Positions 5,077-11,849 are shown, numbered from the stretch's first letter. The stretch: DNA of 11,849 bases from Sulfurovum sp. (GCA_020726085.1 DYTG01000051.1:1-11849), one strand, 5' to 3'. Made by a program: numbers and translations. Notes: generated by a model from the sequence alone, not told the origin.

Positions 5077-7766
5077 TAGGCAAGAAGCCCTTTTTTAGGC
5101 CCGCTTTTACCGCAACACTGCTTGTATTTTTTGCCACTTCCACAAGGACACGATTCGTTGCGTTTGGTTTTTTTGCCACCTATTTGAGGAGATGATTTGG
5201 AGGCTTGGGTATCGCTTTGGATTACTTTATCCATCTCAATTTCGAGTTCATTTTTCATTTTTTCGAGTTGCTCTTGCAAATCCTCTTCGTTGTCAAATTG
5301 AATCTGAACGATTTGCAACTTTTTGACCGCTTCAAATTTGATACGTTGAATCAAAGCCGTAAAGAGATGATAGCTCTCTTGTTTGTACTCCGTAAGAGGG
5401 TCTTTTTGGTTATAGCCACGCAAACCTATTCCTGTTTTGAGTACATCCATCTCATAAAGATGCTCTCTCCACTCAGGATCAAGTACGCTTAAGTAGATCT
5501 CCGATTCGATATCGTGACGTATTGAGGCATCAAAACGACCCATTTTAAGCTCATAAACGTTGGTAACAGCTTGGTTTGCAAAGGCATTAAGTTCACTCAT
5601 ATCTTTGCCCTCAAAAGCACTTGTAGGAATATCAAGGTTGAGGTTTTCGATTATAAGAACTCTTAGTTTGTCGAGATTAAAATCCTCTTGAGACATCCCA
5701 TTGATAATCTCCGATTCATGAAGCAGATGCATAATGTACTCCTCACGGTTTTCGGCTATTCTTTGGGTGACATCAAAGTTGGGATCTAAGAGCATATTTC
5801 TAAAGTTGTAAATCGCTTTTCGTTGATGATTGGCTACATCGTCGTACTCAAGAATATTTTTACGAGACTCATAGTGCATATTCTCTACTTTTTTTTGTGC
5901 CTTCTCTACGCTTCGGGTTACGATTTTGGAATCAATATACTCCCCCTCCTCTACTCCCAAACGATCCATAATGTTTTTAATGCGTTCTCCTCCAAAAATC
6001 CGCAACAAATTATCATCCAATGAGAGATAAAATTGCGACGCTCCAGGGTCGCCTTGTCGTCCGCTTCGTCCTCTAAGCTGGTTGTCGATACGTCGGCTTT
6101 CGTGTCGTTCTGTCCCCAAAATATAGAGTCCACCCAACGCTCGTACTTCATCGTCAATCTTAATATCAACCCCGCGTCCTGCCATATTAGTAGCTACTGT
6201 TACCGCTCCGATATTACCCGCATCTTTGATGATTTGCGCCTCTTGTTCGTGATTTTTGGCATTAAGAACACTGTGTTTAATCTTCTCTTTTTTGAGTCGT
6301 GCATGAACAAGCTCACTCTTTTCAATCGAAGCCGTACCAATCAATACGGGTTGTTTTTTGGTATGCAACTCTTTGACTTTACGCACCACCGCATCAAGCT
6401 TTTCTCGTTCTGTTCCATAAATAAGGTCGTTGTAATCGGCTCTTGCTATGGGGATATTGGTAGGGATAGAGATAACATCAAGATTGTAGATTTGAGCAAA
6501 CTCTGTTGCTTCGGTTTGAGCTGTACCTGTCATACCCGCTAGTTTGTTGTATTGTCTAAAGTAGTTTTGATAGGTAATCTCGGCTAGAGTTTGAGACTCC
6601 TCTTGCAACGCTACACCCTCTTTTGCCTCAATGGCTTGATGGAGTCCCTCACTGTAGCGTCGCCCCTCGCTTAGTCGCCCTGTAAACTCATCGACGATAA
6701 TGACTTCACCATCACGCACAACGTATTGCACATCTTTTTCAAAGAGATAGTGGGCTTTGAGGGCTTGATCCAAATGGTGTGAGAGTTTGGCATTTTCAAG
6801 CGAATAGAGATTATCGACTTCAAAGAGATCTTGCGCTTTTTGAAGTCCCTCTTCGGTCATAATAATGGTTCTATCTTTCTCATCGACGATAAAATCACCC
6901 GTCATAATATACTTTTGCGTCGAGGATTGCATATCGTTTTTGAGTGTTTCAATCGTTTTGACAAGCTCTGGATTAGGATTTTGCGATTTCATCACTTCAC
7001 GAATATCGTGGCGTTCCCCTTTGATAAGCTTGAGTGCTACTTGGTTGGCTTTGAAGTAGTCTTGAGTTTCTCGTTGCACAGCTCCTGAAATAATAAGCGG
7101 CGTTCTGGCTTCATCAATCAAAATAGAATCGACCTCATCGACAATTGCGAAGTTGTGACCTCGTTGAACCTTTTGAGAGGCTCGTATTTTCATGTTGTCA
7201 CGCAAATAATCAAATCCATACTCATTGTTAGTACCGTAGGTAATATCGGCATCGTATTGGGCTTTTTTGATCGACTCATCGCGCATATTGCTCGTGATAC
7301 ACCCCACGCTATAGCCCAAAAACTCATACAATACACCCATTTGAGCAGCATCTCTTAAGGCAAGATAGTCATTGACGGTGATGATGTGTACTCCTTGATT
7401 GGTCATAGCATTAAGCACTACCGCCAATGTAGCTACAAGCGTTTTCCCCTCACCTGTTTTCATTTCGGCTATATTGCTATCGTGGAGTACCATTCCCCCA
7501 ATGAGTTGCACATCAAAGTGCCGCATTCCTAGCACTCGTTTACTCGCCTCTCGTGTGATCGCAAAAGAGTCCACCAACGCCTCATTAAGTTCTTTTTTTT
7601 GGCTTCTTACCTCATCACGCAACGCGTTAAAAGCACTTTTAAGCTCATCATTGTTAAGGCTTTCGTAGTGAGGCTCAAGTTTGTTGATTTGTTTAACTTT
7701 TTTGCTGTATTTTTTGAGGATTCTATCGTTTTGGGAACCAAAAATATTAAGTATCTTTTTAATCAT
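5076..7766 (-). CDS. secA: Preprotein translocase ATPase SecA
   Basis: This is the motor ATPase that drives unfolded preproteins through SecYEG. With the start at ATG 7766 it has 896 residues, a normal length. Visible features are Walker A MKTGEGKT (102-109), the DEAD-like Walker B region VDEVDSILIDEARTPLIISG (209-228), the preprotein cross-linking domain after it, the second nucleotide-binding-domain motif TNMAGRGVDIKID, the QLRGRSGRQGDPG helicase motif, and the C-terminal zinc-binding SEC-C motif CPCGSGKKYKQCC with Cys873, 875, 884 and 885, which binds SecB or ribosomes. An upstream in-frame TTG (7787) would add seven residues (MDRLQKT). I prefer the ATG because MIKKILNIFGSQNDRILKKY is a typical SecA beginning and the TTG has no Shine-Dalgarno. 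It is followed with a 1-nt overlap by the lol permease gene, an arrangement I recall from Campylobacter. Confidence 0.97.
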   Translation of the reverse strand: MIKKILNIFGSQNDRILKKYSKKVKQINKLEPHYESLNNDELKSAFNALRDEVRSQKKELNEALVDSFAITREASKRVLGMRHFDVQLIGGMVLHDSNIAEMKTGEGKTLVATLAVVLNAMTNQGVHIITVNDYLALRDAAQMGVLYEFLGYSVGCITSNMRDESIKKAQYDADITYGTNNEYGFDYLRDNMKIRASQKVQRGHNFAIVDEVDSILIDEARTPLIISGAVQRETQDYFKANQVALKLIKGERHDIREVMKSQNPNPELVKTIETLKNDMQSSTQKYIMTGDFIVDEKDRTIIMTEEGLQKAQDLFEVDNLYSLENAKLSHHLDQALKAHYLFEKDVQYVVRDGEVIIVDEFTGRLSEGRRYSEGLHQAIEAKEGVALQEESQTLAEITYQNYFRQYNKLAGMTGTAQTEATEFAQIYNLDVISIPTNIPIARADYNDLIYGTEREKLDAVVRKVKELHTKKQPVLIGTASIEKSELVHARLKKEKIKHSVLNAKNHEQEAQIIKDAGNIGAVTVATNMAGRGVDIKIDDEVRALGGLYILGTERHESRRIDNQLRGRSGRQGDPGASQFYLSLDDNLLRIFGGERIKNIMDRLGVEEGEYIDSKIVTRSVEKAQKKVENMHYESRKNILEYDDVANHQRKAIYNFRNMLLDPNFDVTQRIAENREEYIMHLLHESEIINGMSQEDFNLDKLRVLIIENLNLDIPTSAFEGKDMSELNAFANQAVTNVYELKMGRFDASIRHDIESEIYLSVLDPEWREHLYEMDVLKTGIGLRGYNQKDPLTEYKQESYHLFTALIQRIKFEAVKKLQIVQIQFDNEEDLQEQLEKMKNELEIEMDKVIQSDTQASKSSPQIGGKKTKRNESCPCGSGKKYKQCCGKSGPKKGLLA

Positions 7767-7804
7767 TGTCTTTTGCAGCCTATCCAATTAAATTTTTGTG
7801 ATAG

Positions 7805-7810
7805 ATTTTA
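7805..7810 (-). promoter_or_regulatory. Candidate -10 element for secA
   Basis: TAAAAT on the reverse strand (within GGATAAAATC) lies about 39 nt upstream of the chosen secA ATG. No clear -35 is visible at the expected distance. It is the best-placed -10-like hexamer in the secA upstream region. Confidence 0.3.
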
Positions 7811-7834
7811 TCCAAAATTTATTTAGAAGTTCCC

Positions 7835-7858
7835 TAAAGTAACATTTTTTGTACTTTA
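7835..7858. repeat. Inverted repeat upstream of secA
   Basis: TAAAGTA (7835-7841) and TACTTTA (7852-7858) form a perfect 7-bp inverted repeat around a T-rich 10-nt spacer. It lies just upstream of the candidate secA promoter. A shorter palindrome, GTGA-CTTA-TCAC (7864-7875), follows at once. It could be a regulator-binding site or a weak hairpin. In such AT-rich DNA chance is a serious alternative. Confidence 0.4.
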
Positions 7859-7897
7859 AATCGGTGACTTATCACTTTTAAAGCCAAACAGTGTTAA

Positions 7898-8326
7898 AAT
7901 ATTCTTAATAAAAATTTTCCAAATCCCCCTGCATTATCTTTTATCTTTTTGGTCTATAAATTAAGCCGCCTCTATTTTGAAAAAATTTTTATCTTTGAAC
8001 CCATCTTTGAATAAGAAACAGTGATACCCCAAAGCGGAGTGTTAAAGTTTCTTGTCACTTTTTATTTTAGTTTAAGTGCAGGAATTGTGGAGGAGTTTTA
8101 CCGTGGGCTTGTCTATAAACTTTCTCGCTACTACAGCCGACCCGATATCCTCTTTTTGATTCTCTCCCCTCTCTTTTTTGCTTTGCCTCATTAGGAAAAC
8201 GGCTGGGTAAATTTAAGCGCTGCTTACGTTGTGGGACTCTTTATGGCTATTGTATTTTTAACAACTTGCAATCTTATTCCTCTCATTATCGGACATATCT
8301 ACACCGATATGTTGTGGTTTAACTAA
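7898..8326 (+). pseudogene. Broken CPBP/CAAX-type intramembrane protease gene
   Basis: One plus-strand frame reads through two in-frame stops (TAA 8012-8014, TAG 8192-8194) to a final TAA at 8324. Between the first two stops it encodes GVLKFLVTFYFSLSAGIVEEFYRGLVYKL and then a hydrophobic stretch ending SPLFFALPH. After the TAG it continues ENGWVNLSAAYVVGLF and ends GHIYTDMLWFN. The EExxxRG (8090-8107), FxxxH and late H-x3-D motifs are the catalytic signature of CPBP (CAAX/Abi) membrane metalloproteases. The TAG sits where a Trp (TGG) would be natural (PH-W-ENG), and the TAA where a Tyr would fit. The part before 8012 (FLVYKLSRLYFEKIFIFEP) is less certain. No start codon or ribosome-binding site remains, and most of the usual N-terminal half (members are about 200-260 aa) is missing. 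It is best read as a decaying gene; a sequencing error could explain one stop but not both plus the missing start. Confidence 0.75.
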
Positions 8327-8344
8327 CTCTTTTTGAATTTTGGC

Positions 8345-8350
8345 TATAAT
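8345..8350 (+). promoter_or_regulatory. -10 element of the ribE promoter
   Basis: A perfect TATAAT lies 145 nt upstream of ribE, preceded by a T-rich run (CTCTTTTTGAATTTTGG) typical of Campylobacterota promoters, which use T-rich upstream DNA rather than a strict -35. Transcription would begin near 8357, just before the structured element, which would then form the 5' leader of the ribE mRNA. Confidence 0.55.
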
Positions 8351-8362
8351 AAAATCCTGATA

Positions 8363-8458
8363 TTACGCACCCTTAGTCTCGGCTTTAGCCGAGTTTAAAG
8401 CATTTAATAGCTTCTAAATGTTCGGCTAAAGCCGAACCTACAGCTAAAAAGTGCGTAA
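8363..8458 (+). repeat. 96-nt multi-hairpin element in the ribE leader
   Basis: TTACGCAC (8363-8370) and GTGCGTAA (8451-8458) form a perfect 8-bp closing stem. Inside are three inverted repeats: CTCGGCT-TT-AGCCGAG (8378-8393), CATTTA (8401-8406) with TAAATG (8415-8420), and TTCGGCT-AA-AGCCGAA (8421-8436). The result is a cloverleaf-like four-way junction. The first and third hairpins are also complementary to each other over 14 nt (8379-8392 with 8422-8435), allowing an alternative long-rod fold that keeps the middle hairpin. It lies 6 nt downstream of the predicted transcription start and ends 36 nt before ribE. It does not show FMN riboswitch consensus blocks. It could be a cis-regulatory RNA or a REP/MITE-like mobile palindromic repeat that landed in the leader. 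Confidence 0.7.
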
Positions 8459-8494
8459 AGTCAATTAAACCCATTTAAATCCTTAGGAAAAAGA

Positions 8495-9115
8495 ATGTTT
8501 ACAGGACTTATTCGAGAGATTGGTAGAGTCAAGGGGTATGGCAACAATATCCTCTCCATAGCCTCCCAACACCCCGCCAAGATAGGTGATAGTATTGCTA
8601 TCAATGGCATTTGTTTAACCGTTATTAAAACCCACGCTGATGGCTTCGAGCTTGAACTAGCCGATGAGACACGCTCTATTATAGATGAAAGCAAACTCAA
8701 AGGAGAGGTACACATCGAACCTGCTATGCAACTAAGCGATAGATTTGAGGGGCATATTCTCCAAGGGCATATTGATTGCATCGGGGAGGTATTAAGCATC
8801 ACCAAACGTACCAATGGTGTCGATTACATTATCGGCGTAGAGCCTCACTACACCACCTATATTGTCCCAAAAGGCTCTATTGCCATTGATGGAGTAAGCC
8901 TAACGGTAAACGATGTCTATGAGAGAAGTTTTAGACTCACCATCATACCCCACACCCTCAATCAAACGCTTATACGCCACTACACTAAAGGCACCAAAGT
9001 CAATATCGAAACCGACCTCTTTGCGAGGTATTTGGAGCATATTTTGGTGCGTCGCCTAAACCCCAAAAAATCTTTGGGCTGGAGCGATATTGATGCTATC
9101 TCGATGGGGTATTAG
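8495..9115 (+). CDS. ribE: Riboflavin synthase, alpha subunit
   Basis: It catalyses the last step of riboflavin synthesis, dismutating two 6,7-dimethyl-8-ribityllumazines to riboflavin plus a pyrimidine that is recycled. The 206 residues form two tandem lumazine-binding barrels (about 1-85 and 86-185), matching the usual size. Markers are the start MFTGLI, GDSIAINGICLTV (31-43, with Cys40), its repeat in the second barrel GSIAIDGVSLTV (127-138), EGHILQGHID (85-94) and NIETDLFARY (170-179). The start is well set by AGGAAAA just upstream of ATG 8495. It follows the structured leader, so leader-based control is possible. It abuts the cupin gene directly (TAGATG). The partner lumazine synthase gene is not in the window. 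Confidence 0.95.
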   Translation: MFTGLIREIGRVKGYGNNILSIASQHPAKIGDSIAINGICLTVIKTHADGFELELADETRSIIDESKLKGEVHIEPAMQLSDRFEGHILQGHIDCIGEVLSITKRTNGVDYIIGVEPHYTTYIVPKGSIAIDGVSLTVNDVYERSFRLTIIPHTLNQTLIRHYTKGTKVNIETDLFARYLEHILVRRLNPKKSLGWSDIDAISMGY

Positions 9116-9409
9116 ATGAATCTTTTTGATGCCACAATCCCAAAAGAGGGCGAAATCTTTACGACACTGCTAGAACATAAAAACATCAAAATCATCCGTA
9201 TCGTTAGCTCTAACCCCCTCCAGCCCACCACCTATATCCAAGAAGAGGATGAGTGGGTAGTGATTATTCAAGGAGGTGCTTTGCTTAGGATTGAAGAGGA
9301 GGATAAAATACTCAAAAAGGGAGAGTCTCTTTTTATCCCATCCCAAACAAAACACAGCGTCGAATCGGTAGAAGAGGGTACAATATGGTTGGCATTACAC
9401 ATCTTCTAA
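9116..9409 (+). CDS. Small cupin-domain protein
   Basis: A 97-residue single-cupin protein of unknown substrate. The first cupin motif is degenerate: it reads TTYIQEEDEWVVIIQGG (38-54) with acidic residues 43-46 in place of the usual HxH, while the second motif GESLFIPSQTKHSVES (69-84) keeps Gly69, Pro75 and His80. Such single-domain EEDEW...IP..KH cupins are common hypothetical genes; many bind a metal, but the function here cannot be assigned. The ATG directly follows the ribE stop (TAGATG), so translation is probably coupled to ribE. The link to flavin synthesis is by position only. A 62-nt gap separates it from metK. Confidence 0.85.
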   Translation: MNLFDATIPKEGEIFTTLLEHKNIKIIRIVSSNPLQPTTYIQEEDEWVVIIQGGALLRIEEEDKILKKGESLFIPSQTKHSVESVEEGTIWLALHIF

Positions 9410-9420
9410 CAACTTATTTT

Positions 9421-9450
9421 TATAATTTTTGTGTAAACTAATACTATTAT
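9421..9450 (+). promoter_or_regulatory. Candidate metK promoter region
   Basis: The 62-nt gap between the cupin gene and metK is AT-rich and holds TATAAT (9421-9426) and a second -10-like TATTAT (9445-9450). Neither has a clear -35. An AAAAAAGG ribosome-binding site (9458-9465) precedes ATG 9472. No hairpin or SAM-riboswitch-like structure fits in this space. Confidence 0.35.
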
Positions 9451-9471
9451 TTTCACCAAAAAAGGTTATAC

Positions 9472-10629
9472 ATGCCCAAAGAGTATATTTTTACAAGCGA
9501 ATCCGTTACAGAGGGTCACCCTGACAAGATGGCCGATCAAATCTCTGATGCCATTCTTGATTATATCATCGCCCACGACAAAAACGCAAGAGTAGCGTGC
9601 GAAACTCTCCTTAGCAACGGTTTTTGTATCATCGCAGGAGAACTCAAAACCCATACCTACGCCCCTATGCAAGATATTGCTAGAGAGGTAGTGCGAGAGA
9701 TTGGTTATACTAATGCAAGTTACGGTTTTGATTATCGAAGTGCGGGAGTACTCAACGGCGTAGGAGAACAAAGCCCCGATATCAATCAAGGAGTTGATCA
9801 AGCCTCAGGCGAGATTGGTGCGGGAGATCAAGGTTTGATGTTTGGTTTTGCGTGCAGTGAAACGCCCGAATTGATGCCTTTGCCTATTTCATTGGCTCAT
9901 AAATTAACCGCACGTCTTGCCAAAGTACGAAAAGATGGCACGATTCCCTTTTTACGCCCCGATGGAAAAGCCCAAGTGAGCGTAAGATACGTCGATGATA
10001 AACCACTCTCCATTGATACTATCGTGATTTCGACTCAACACCACCCCGAAGTATCACTAGAGACGCTCAAAGAGGCTGTGATGAAAGATGTCATACTTGC
10101 TGTATTGCCAAGCGAGATGATTACTCCCGATACCATCTACCATATTAATCCCACGGGGCGATTTGTTATCGGCGGTCCTCAAGGCGATGCGGGGCTTACA
10201 GGACGAAAGATTATTGTGGATACCTACGGCGGAAGTTGTCCCCACGGTGGCGGTGCTTTTAGCGGTAAAGACCCTTCCAAAGTCGATCGAAGCGGTGCTT
10301 ATGCAGGACGATACGTAGCCAAAAACCTAGTCGCCGCAGGAGTTGCTACAAAAGTGACCATTCAAATAGCCTACGCCATCGGGGTAGCTAAACCTGTATC
10401 TATTTTGGTTGATACGCACGGTACATCCGATATTGATGAAAAAGTTCTTACGCAATGCGTCGAGGCACTTTTTGACCTTACACCCAAAGGAATCATGCAG
10501 ACACTTGATTTGCTTCGCCCCATCTATCGCAAAACGGCCGCTTATGGGCATTTTGGACGTGAAGATGAGGACTTTACATGGGAAAAAACCGATAAAGTTG
10601 ATGCTATCAAGAACTATCTAGGATTGTAG
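9472..10629 (+). CDS. metK: S-adenosylmethionine synthetase
   Basis: It makes SAM from methionine and ATP in the cytoplasm, supplying all methyltransferases of the cell, including the DNA methyltransferase encoded at 2107-3012. The 385 residues match the family (about 380-390). Signature blocks are FTSESVTEGHPDKMADQISD (7-26), GAGDQGLMFGFA (116-127, substrate-binding hexapeptide region) and GGGAFSGKDPSKVDRS (259-274, glycine-rich phosphate loop), with the expected NPTGRFVIGGPQGDAGLTGRK block before it. The start is supported by AAAAAAGG 6-7 nt upstream. It is followed by folP after 6 nt, so they are probably co-transcribed. Nothing unusual is seen in the protein. Confidence 0.97.
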   Translation: MPKEYIFTSESVTEGHPDKMADQISDAILDYIIAHDKNARVACETLLSNGFCIIAGELKTHTYAPMQDIAREVVREIGYTNASYGFDYRSAGVLNGVGEQSPDINQGVDQASGEIGAGDQGLMFGFACSETPELMPLPISLAHKLTARLAKVRKDGTIPFLRPDGKAQVSVRYVDDKPLSIDTIVISTQHHPEVSLETLKEAVMKDVILAVLPSEMITPDTIYHINPTGRFVIGGPQGDAGLTGRKIIVDTYGGSCPHGGGAFSGKDPSKVDRSGAYAGRYVAKNLVAAGVATKVTIQIAYAIGVAKPVSILVDTHGTSDIDEKVLTQCVEALFDLTPKGIMQTLDLLRPIYRKTAAYGHFGREDEDFTWEKTDKVDAIKNYLGL

Positions 10630-10635
10630 TTATCA

Positions 10636-11772
10636 ATGAACATCTATCGAGTTGGCGCACTTCAGAGCAAAAAGTATCTCAAAGAGCTAGGCGTAGAGGG
10701 TGCGGGGATTGGGATTATGTCCAAAAAGATGGAGTTGTATTTTTTCAAAATCAACGATATGCGTACGGTCGCACTCAATATTCTCAAGCAAGATGCTCTA
10801 AGTATCGGTGCGGAATTGGCTGTGCCTAGTGGTGTCATTACCCACAAGAACAGTCACTACGACGCACTCCTTATCGCCAACAAAAAACAAATCGAAATCC
10901 TCTCTTCCAAAGAGATGGCACAACCCTTTGGACTCAAAGATTTTGCCCTCCAGCTCAAAGCCTATCTCAATACCAAAAGTTTCCCTCCCAAAATCATGGG
11001 CGTTATCAATGTCAATAACGACAGTTTTTACATGGGAAGTCGTTTCCAATCCAAACAAGCCTTTCACAAAATCATGGAGATGATAGAACAAGGAGCCGAT
11101 ATTATCGATATTGGTGCCGTATCGACTCGCCCAAACGCCCCTTTGGTATCCATCGAAGAGGAGTTTAAACGTATCGTACCCATCTGCGATGCCATTCAAA
11201 AAGAGAGACTTTATGAAAAGGTATCTTTTAGTATCGATAGCACCTCTATCAAAGTCATTCGCTACGCTCTCTCTAGCGGTTTTACGATTATCAACGACAT
11301 TACGGGAGCTTCCAATCAAGAGATTATCGAACTAGCCCTCCTGCACAAAGCCAAACTCTGTATCATGCACATGCAAGGCACACCCCAAACGATGCAAACA
11401 AATCCCCAATACATTGATGTAGTCGCTCAAATTAGCGATTTTTTTGAGCGTCGTATCGAGATATGCAAAAATTTTGGACTCCGCAGAGAGAATATTATTT
11501 TGGATGTAGGCATAGGCTTTGGCAAACGATTGGAGCATAATATTGAATTGATTAAAAATATGCAAGAGTTTCAAAAGTTTGGTTGCGAGATTTTGATAGG
11601 GGCTAGTCGCAAATCGATGATTGACCACATTATCCCCACCCCTATCGAAGAGCGATTGGCAGGGACTTTGACAATCCACCTCAAAGCCTTAGATAACGGA
11701 GCCAATATTTTACGTTGCCACGATGTAGCCCAGCATAAACAAGCCCTTGAAGTCTATAAAGCACTTAATTGA
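10636..11772 (+). CDS. folP: Dihydropteroate synthase with N-terminal extension
   Basis: It condenses 6-hydroxymethyl-dihydropterin pyrophosphate with p-aminobenzoate in folate synthesis, and is the sulfonamide target. At 378 residues it is about 100 longer than E. coli FolP because of an N-terminal domain (1 to about 115, with GIGIMSKKM and NILKQDALSIGAELAVP) typical of Helicobacter/Campylobacter-type enzymes. The TIM-barrel part has IMGVINVNNDSFYMGSRF (120-137, canonical NVTPDSFSDGG), DIGAVSTRPNA (158-168), FSIDS (198-202), INDITG (219-224), MHMQGTPQTM (244-253), ILDVGIGFGKRLEHN (288-302), GASRKSMI (322-329) and CHDV (361-364). The two pterin/pABA loops differ from the common consensus (NNDSFYMG, and GAVSTRP rather than GGESTRP). 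It starts 6 nt after metK. Confidence 0.95.
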   Translation: MNIYRVGALQSKKYLKELGVEGAGIGIMSKKMELYFFKINDMRTVALNILKQDALSIGAELAVPSGVITHKNSHYDALLIANKKQIEILSSKEMAQPFGLKDFALQLKAYLNTKSFPPKIMGVINVNNDSFYMGSRFQSKQAFHKIMEMIEQGADIIDIGAVSTRPNAPLVSIEEEFKRIVPICDAIQKERLYEKVSFSIDSTSIKVIRYALSSGFTIINDITGASNQEIIELALLHKAKLCIMHMQGTPQTMQTNPQYIDVVAQISDFFERRIEICKNFGLRRENIILDVGIGFGKRLEHNIELIKNMQEFQKFGCEILIGASRKSMIDHIIPTPIEERLAGTLTIHLKALDNGANILRCHDVAQHKQALEVYKALN

Positions 11773-11849
11773 CTATAAGAGCAAGAGAAGTCAATTACGG
11801 TAGTCTATCAGCCCGATAGGTACTCTATCTCCCCTTTGAGTCGATTGTC
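11773..11849. other. Short 3' flank of folP, no supportable gene
   Basis: Only 77 nt follow folP. Two reverse-strand frames are open from the edge for 13 and 18 codons (ending at 11808 and 11791) and could be the tail of a convergent gene, but neither can be recognised. A weak CTATC/GATAG hairpin (11805-11819) has no T-run, so it is not a convincing terminator. Confidence 0.4.

Noticed and set aside
6033..6542. Plus-strand ORF of 169 codons inside secA
   Set aside because: It lies wholly antisense to conserved SecA helicase motifs; long shadow frames are common opposite such genes.
7767..7787. TTG start extending SecA by seven residues
   Set aside because: No ribosome-binding site precedes the TTG, and the ATG at 7766 gives the typical SecA N-terminus.
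8363..8458. FMN riboswitch upstream of ribE
   Set aside because: The conserved FMN aptamer blocks (such as AGGGGCAGGGTGAAATTCC-type sequence) are not present; only inverted repeats are seen.
8461..8814. Minus-strand ORF of 117 codons opposite the ribE 5' end
   Set aside because: It is antisense to the clear riboflavin synthase N-terminal barrel.
2107..10629. metK as a dedicated partner of the R-M system
   Set aside because: metK is a universal housekeeping gene on the opposite strand 5.6 kb away; sharing SAM is not evidence for a joint system.
11803..11821. Terminator after folP
   Set aside because: The CTATC/GATAG stem is short and relies on G-T pairs to extend, and no T-run follows.
1..11849. 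CRISPR array, tRNA, rRNA or insertion sequence
   Set aside because: No regularly spaced repeats, cloverleaf tRNA with CCA-type arms, rRNA-like sequence, transposase or integrase gene was seen.

Overview
The window looks like chromosomal DNA of a Campylobacterota (Epsilonproteobacteria) species, probably a free-living Sulfurimonas/Sulfuricurvum-type relative. Two observations support this. Dihydropteroate synthase carries a long N-terminal extension known from Helicobacter/Campylobacter-type FolP, and a LolC/E-type permease gene directly follows secA. No genus can be fixed from the sequence alone.

The left two thirds (1-7766) is a run of eight co-directional minus-strand genes. Read 5'->3' these are secA, a LolC/E/F-type lipoprotein-release permease, an EcoRV-type restriction endonuclease, its adenine-N6 methyltransferase, znuA (zinc-binding lipoprotein/periplasmic protein), znuC (ATPase), a tiny ORF of about 30 codons, and the start of a rhuM-family gene that leaves the window at base 1. 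Gaps are very short: a 1-nt overlap for secA/lol, 34 nt lol/R, a 4-nt overlap R/M, 97 nt M/znuA, 1 nt znuA/znuC, 31 nt to the tiny ORF and 8 nt to rhuM. The R-M pair is visibly AT-richer than secA and lies between housekeeping genes, so it looks like an acquired defence cassette. The znu pair is followed by the tiny ORF and rhuM, where a znuB permease would be expected.

The middle (7767-8494) is mainly non-coding. It holds the secA upstream region with an inverted repeat, a broken gene for a CPBP/CAAX-type intramembrane protease (in-frame stops at 8012 and 8192), a TATAAT promoter, and an unusual 96-nt structured element. That element has an 8-bp closing inverted repeat around three small hairpins, and two of the hairpins are complementary to each other over 14 nt. 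It sits in the predicted leader of the riboflavin synthase gene.

The right third (8495-11772) is plus-strand housekeeping: ribE (riboflavin synthase) directly abutting a small cupin gene, then metK (SAM synthetase) and folP (dihydropteroate synthase) 6 nt apart. The last 77 nt hold no supportable gene.

Most notable are the complete EcoRV-like R-M system in an unusual R-before-M overlapping arrangement, the multi-hairpin ribE leader, the tiny ORF coupled to rhuM, and the CPBP pseudogene.
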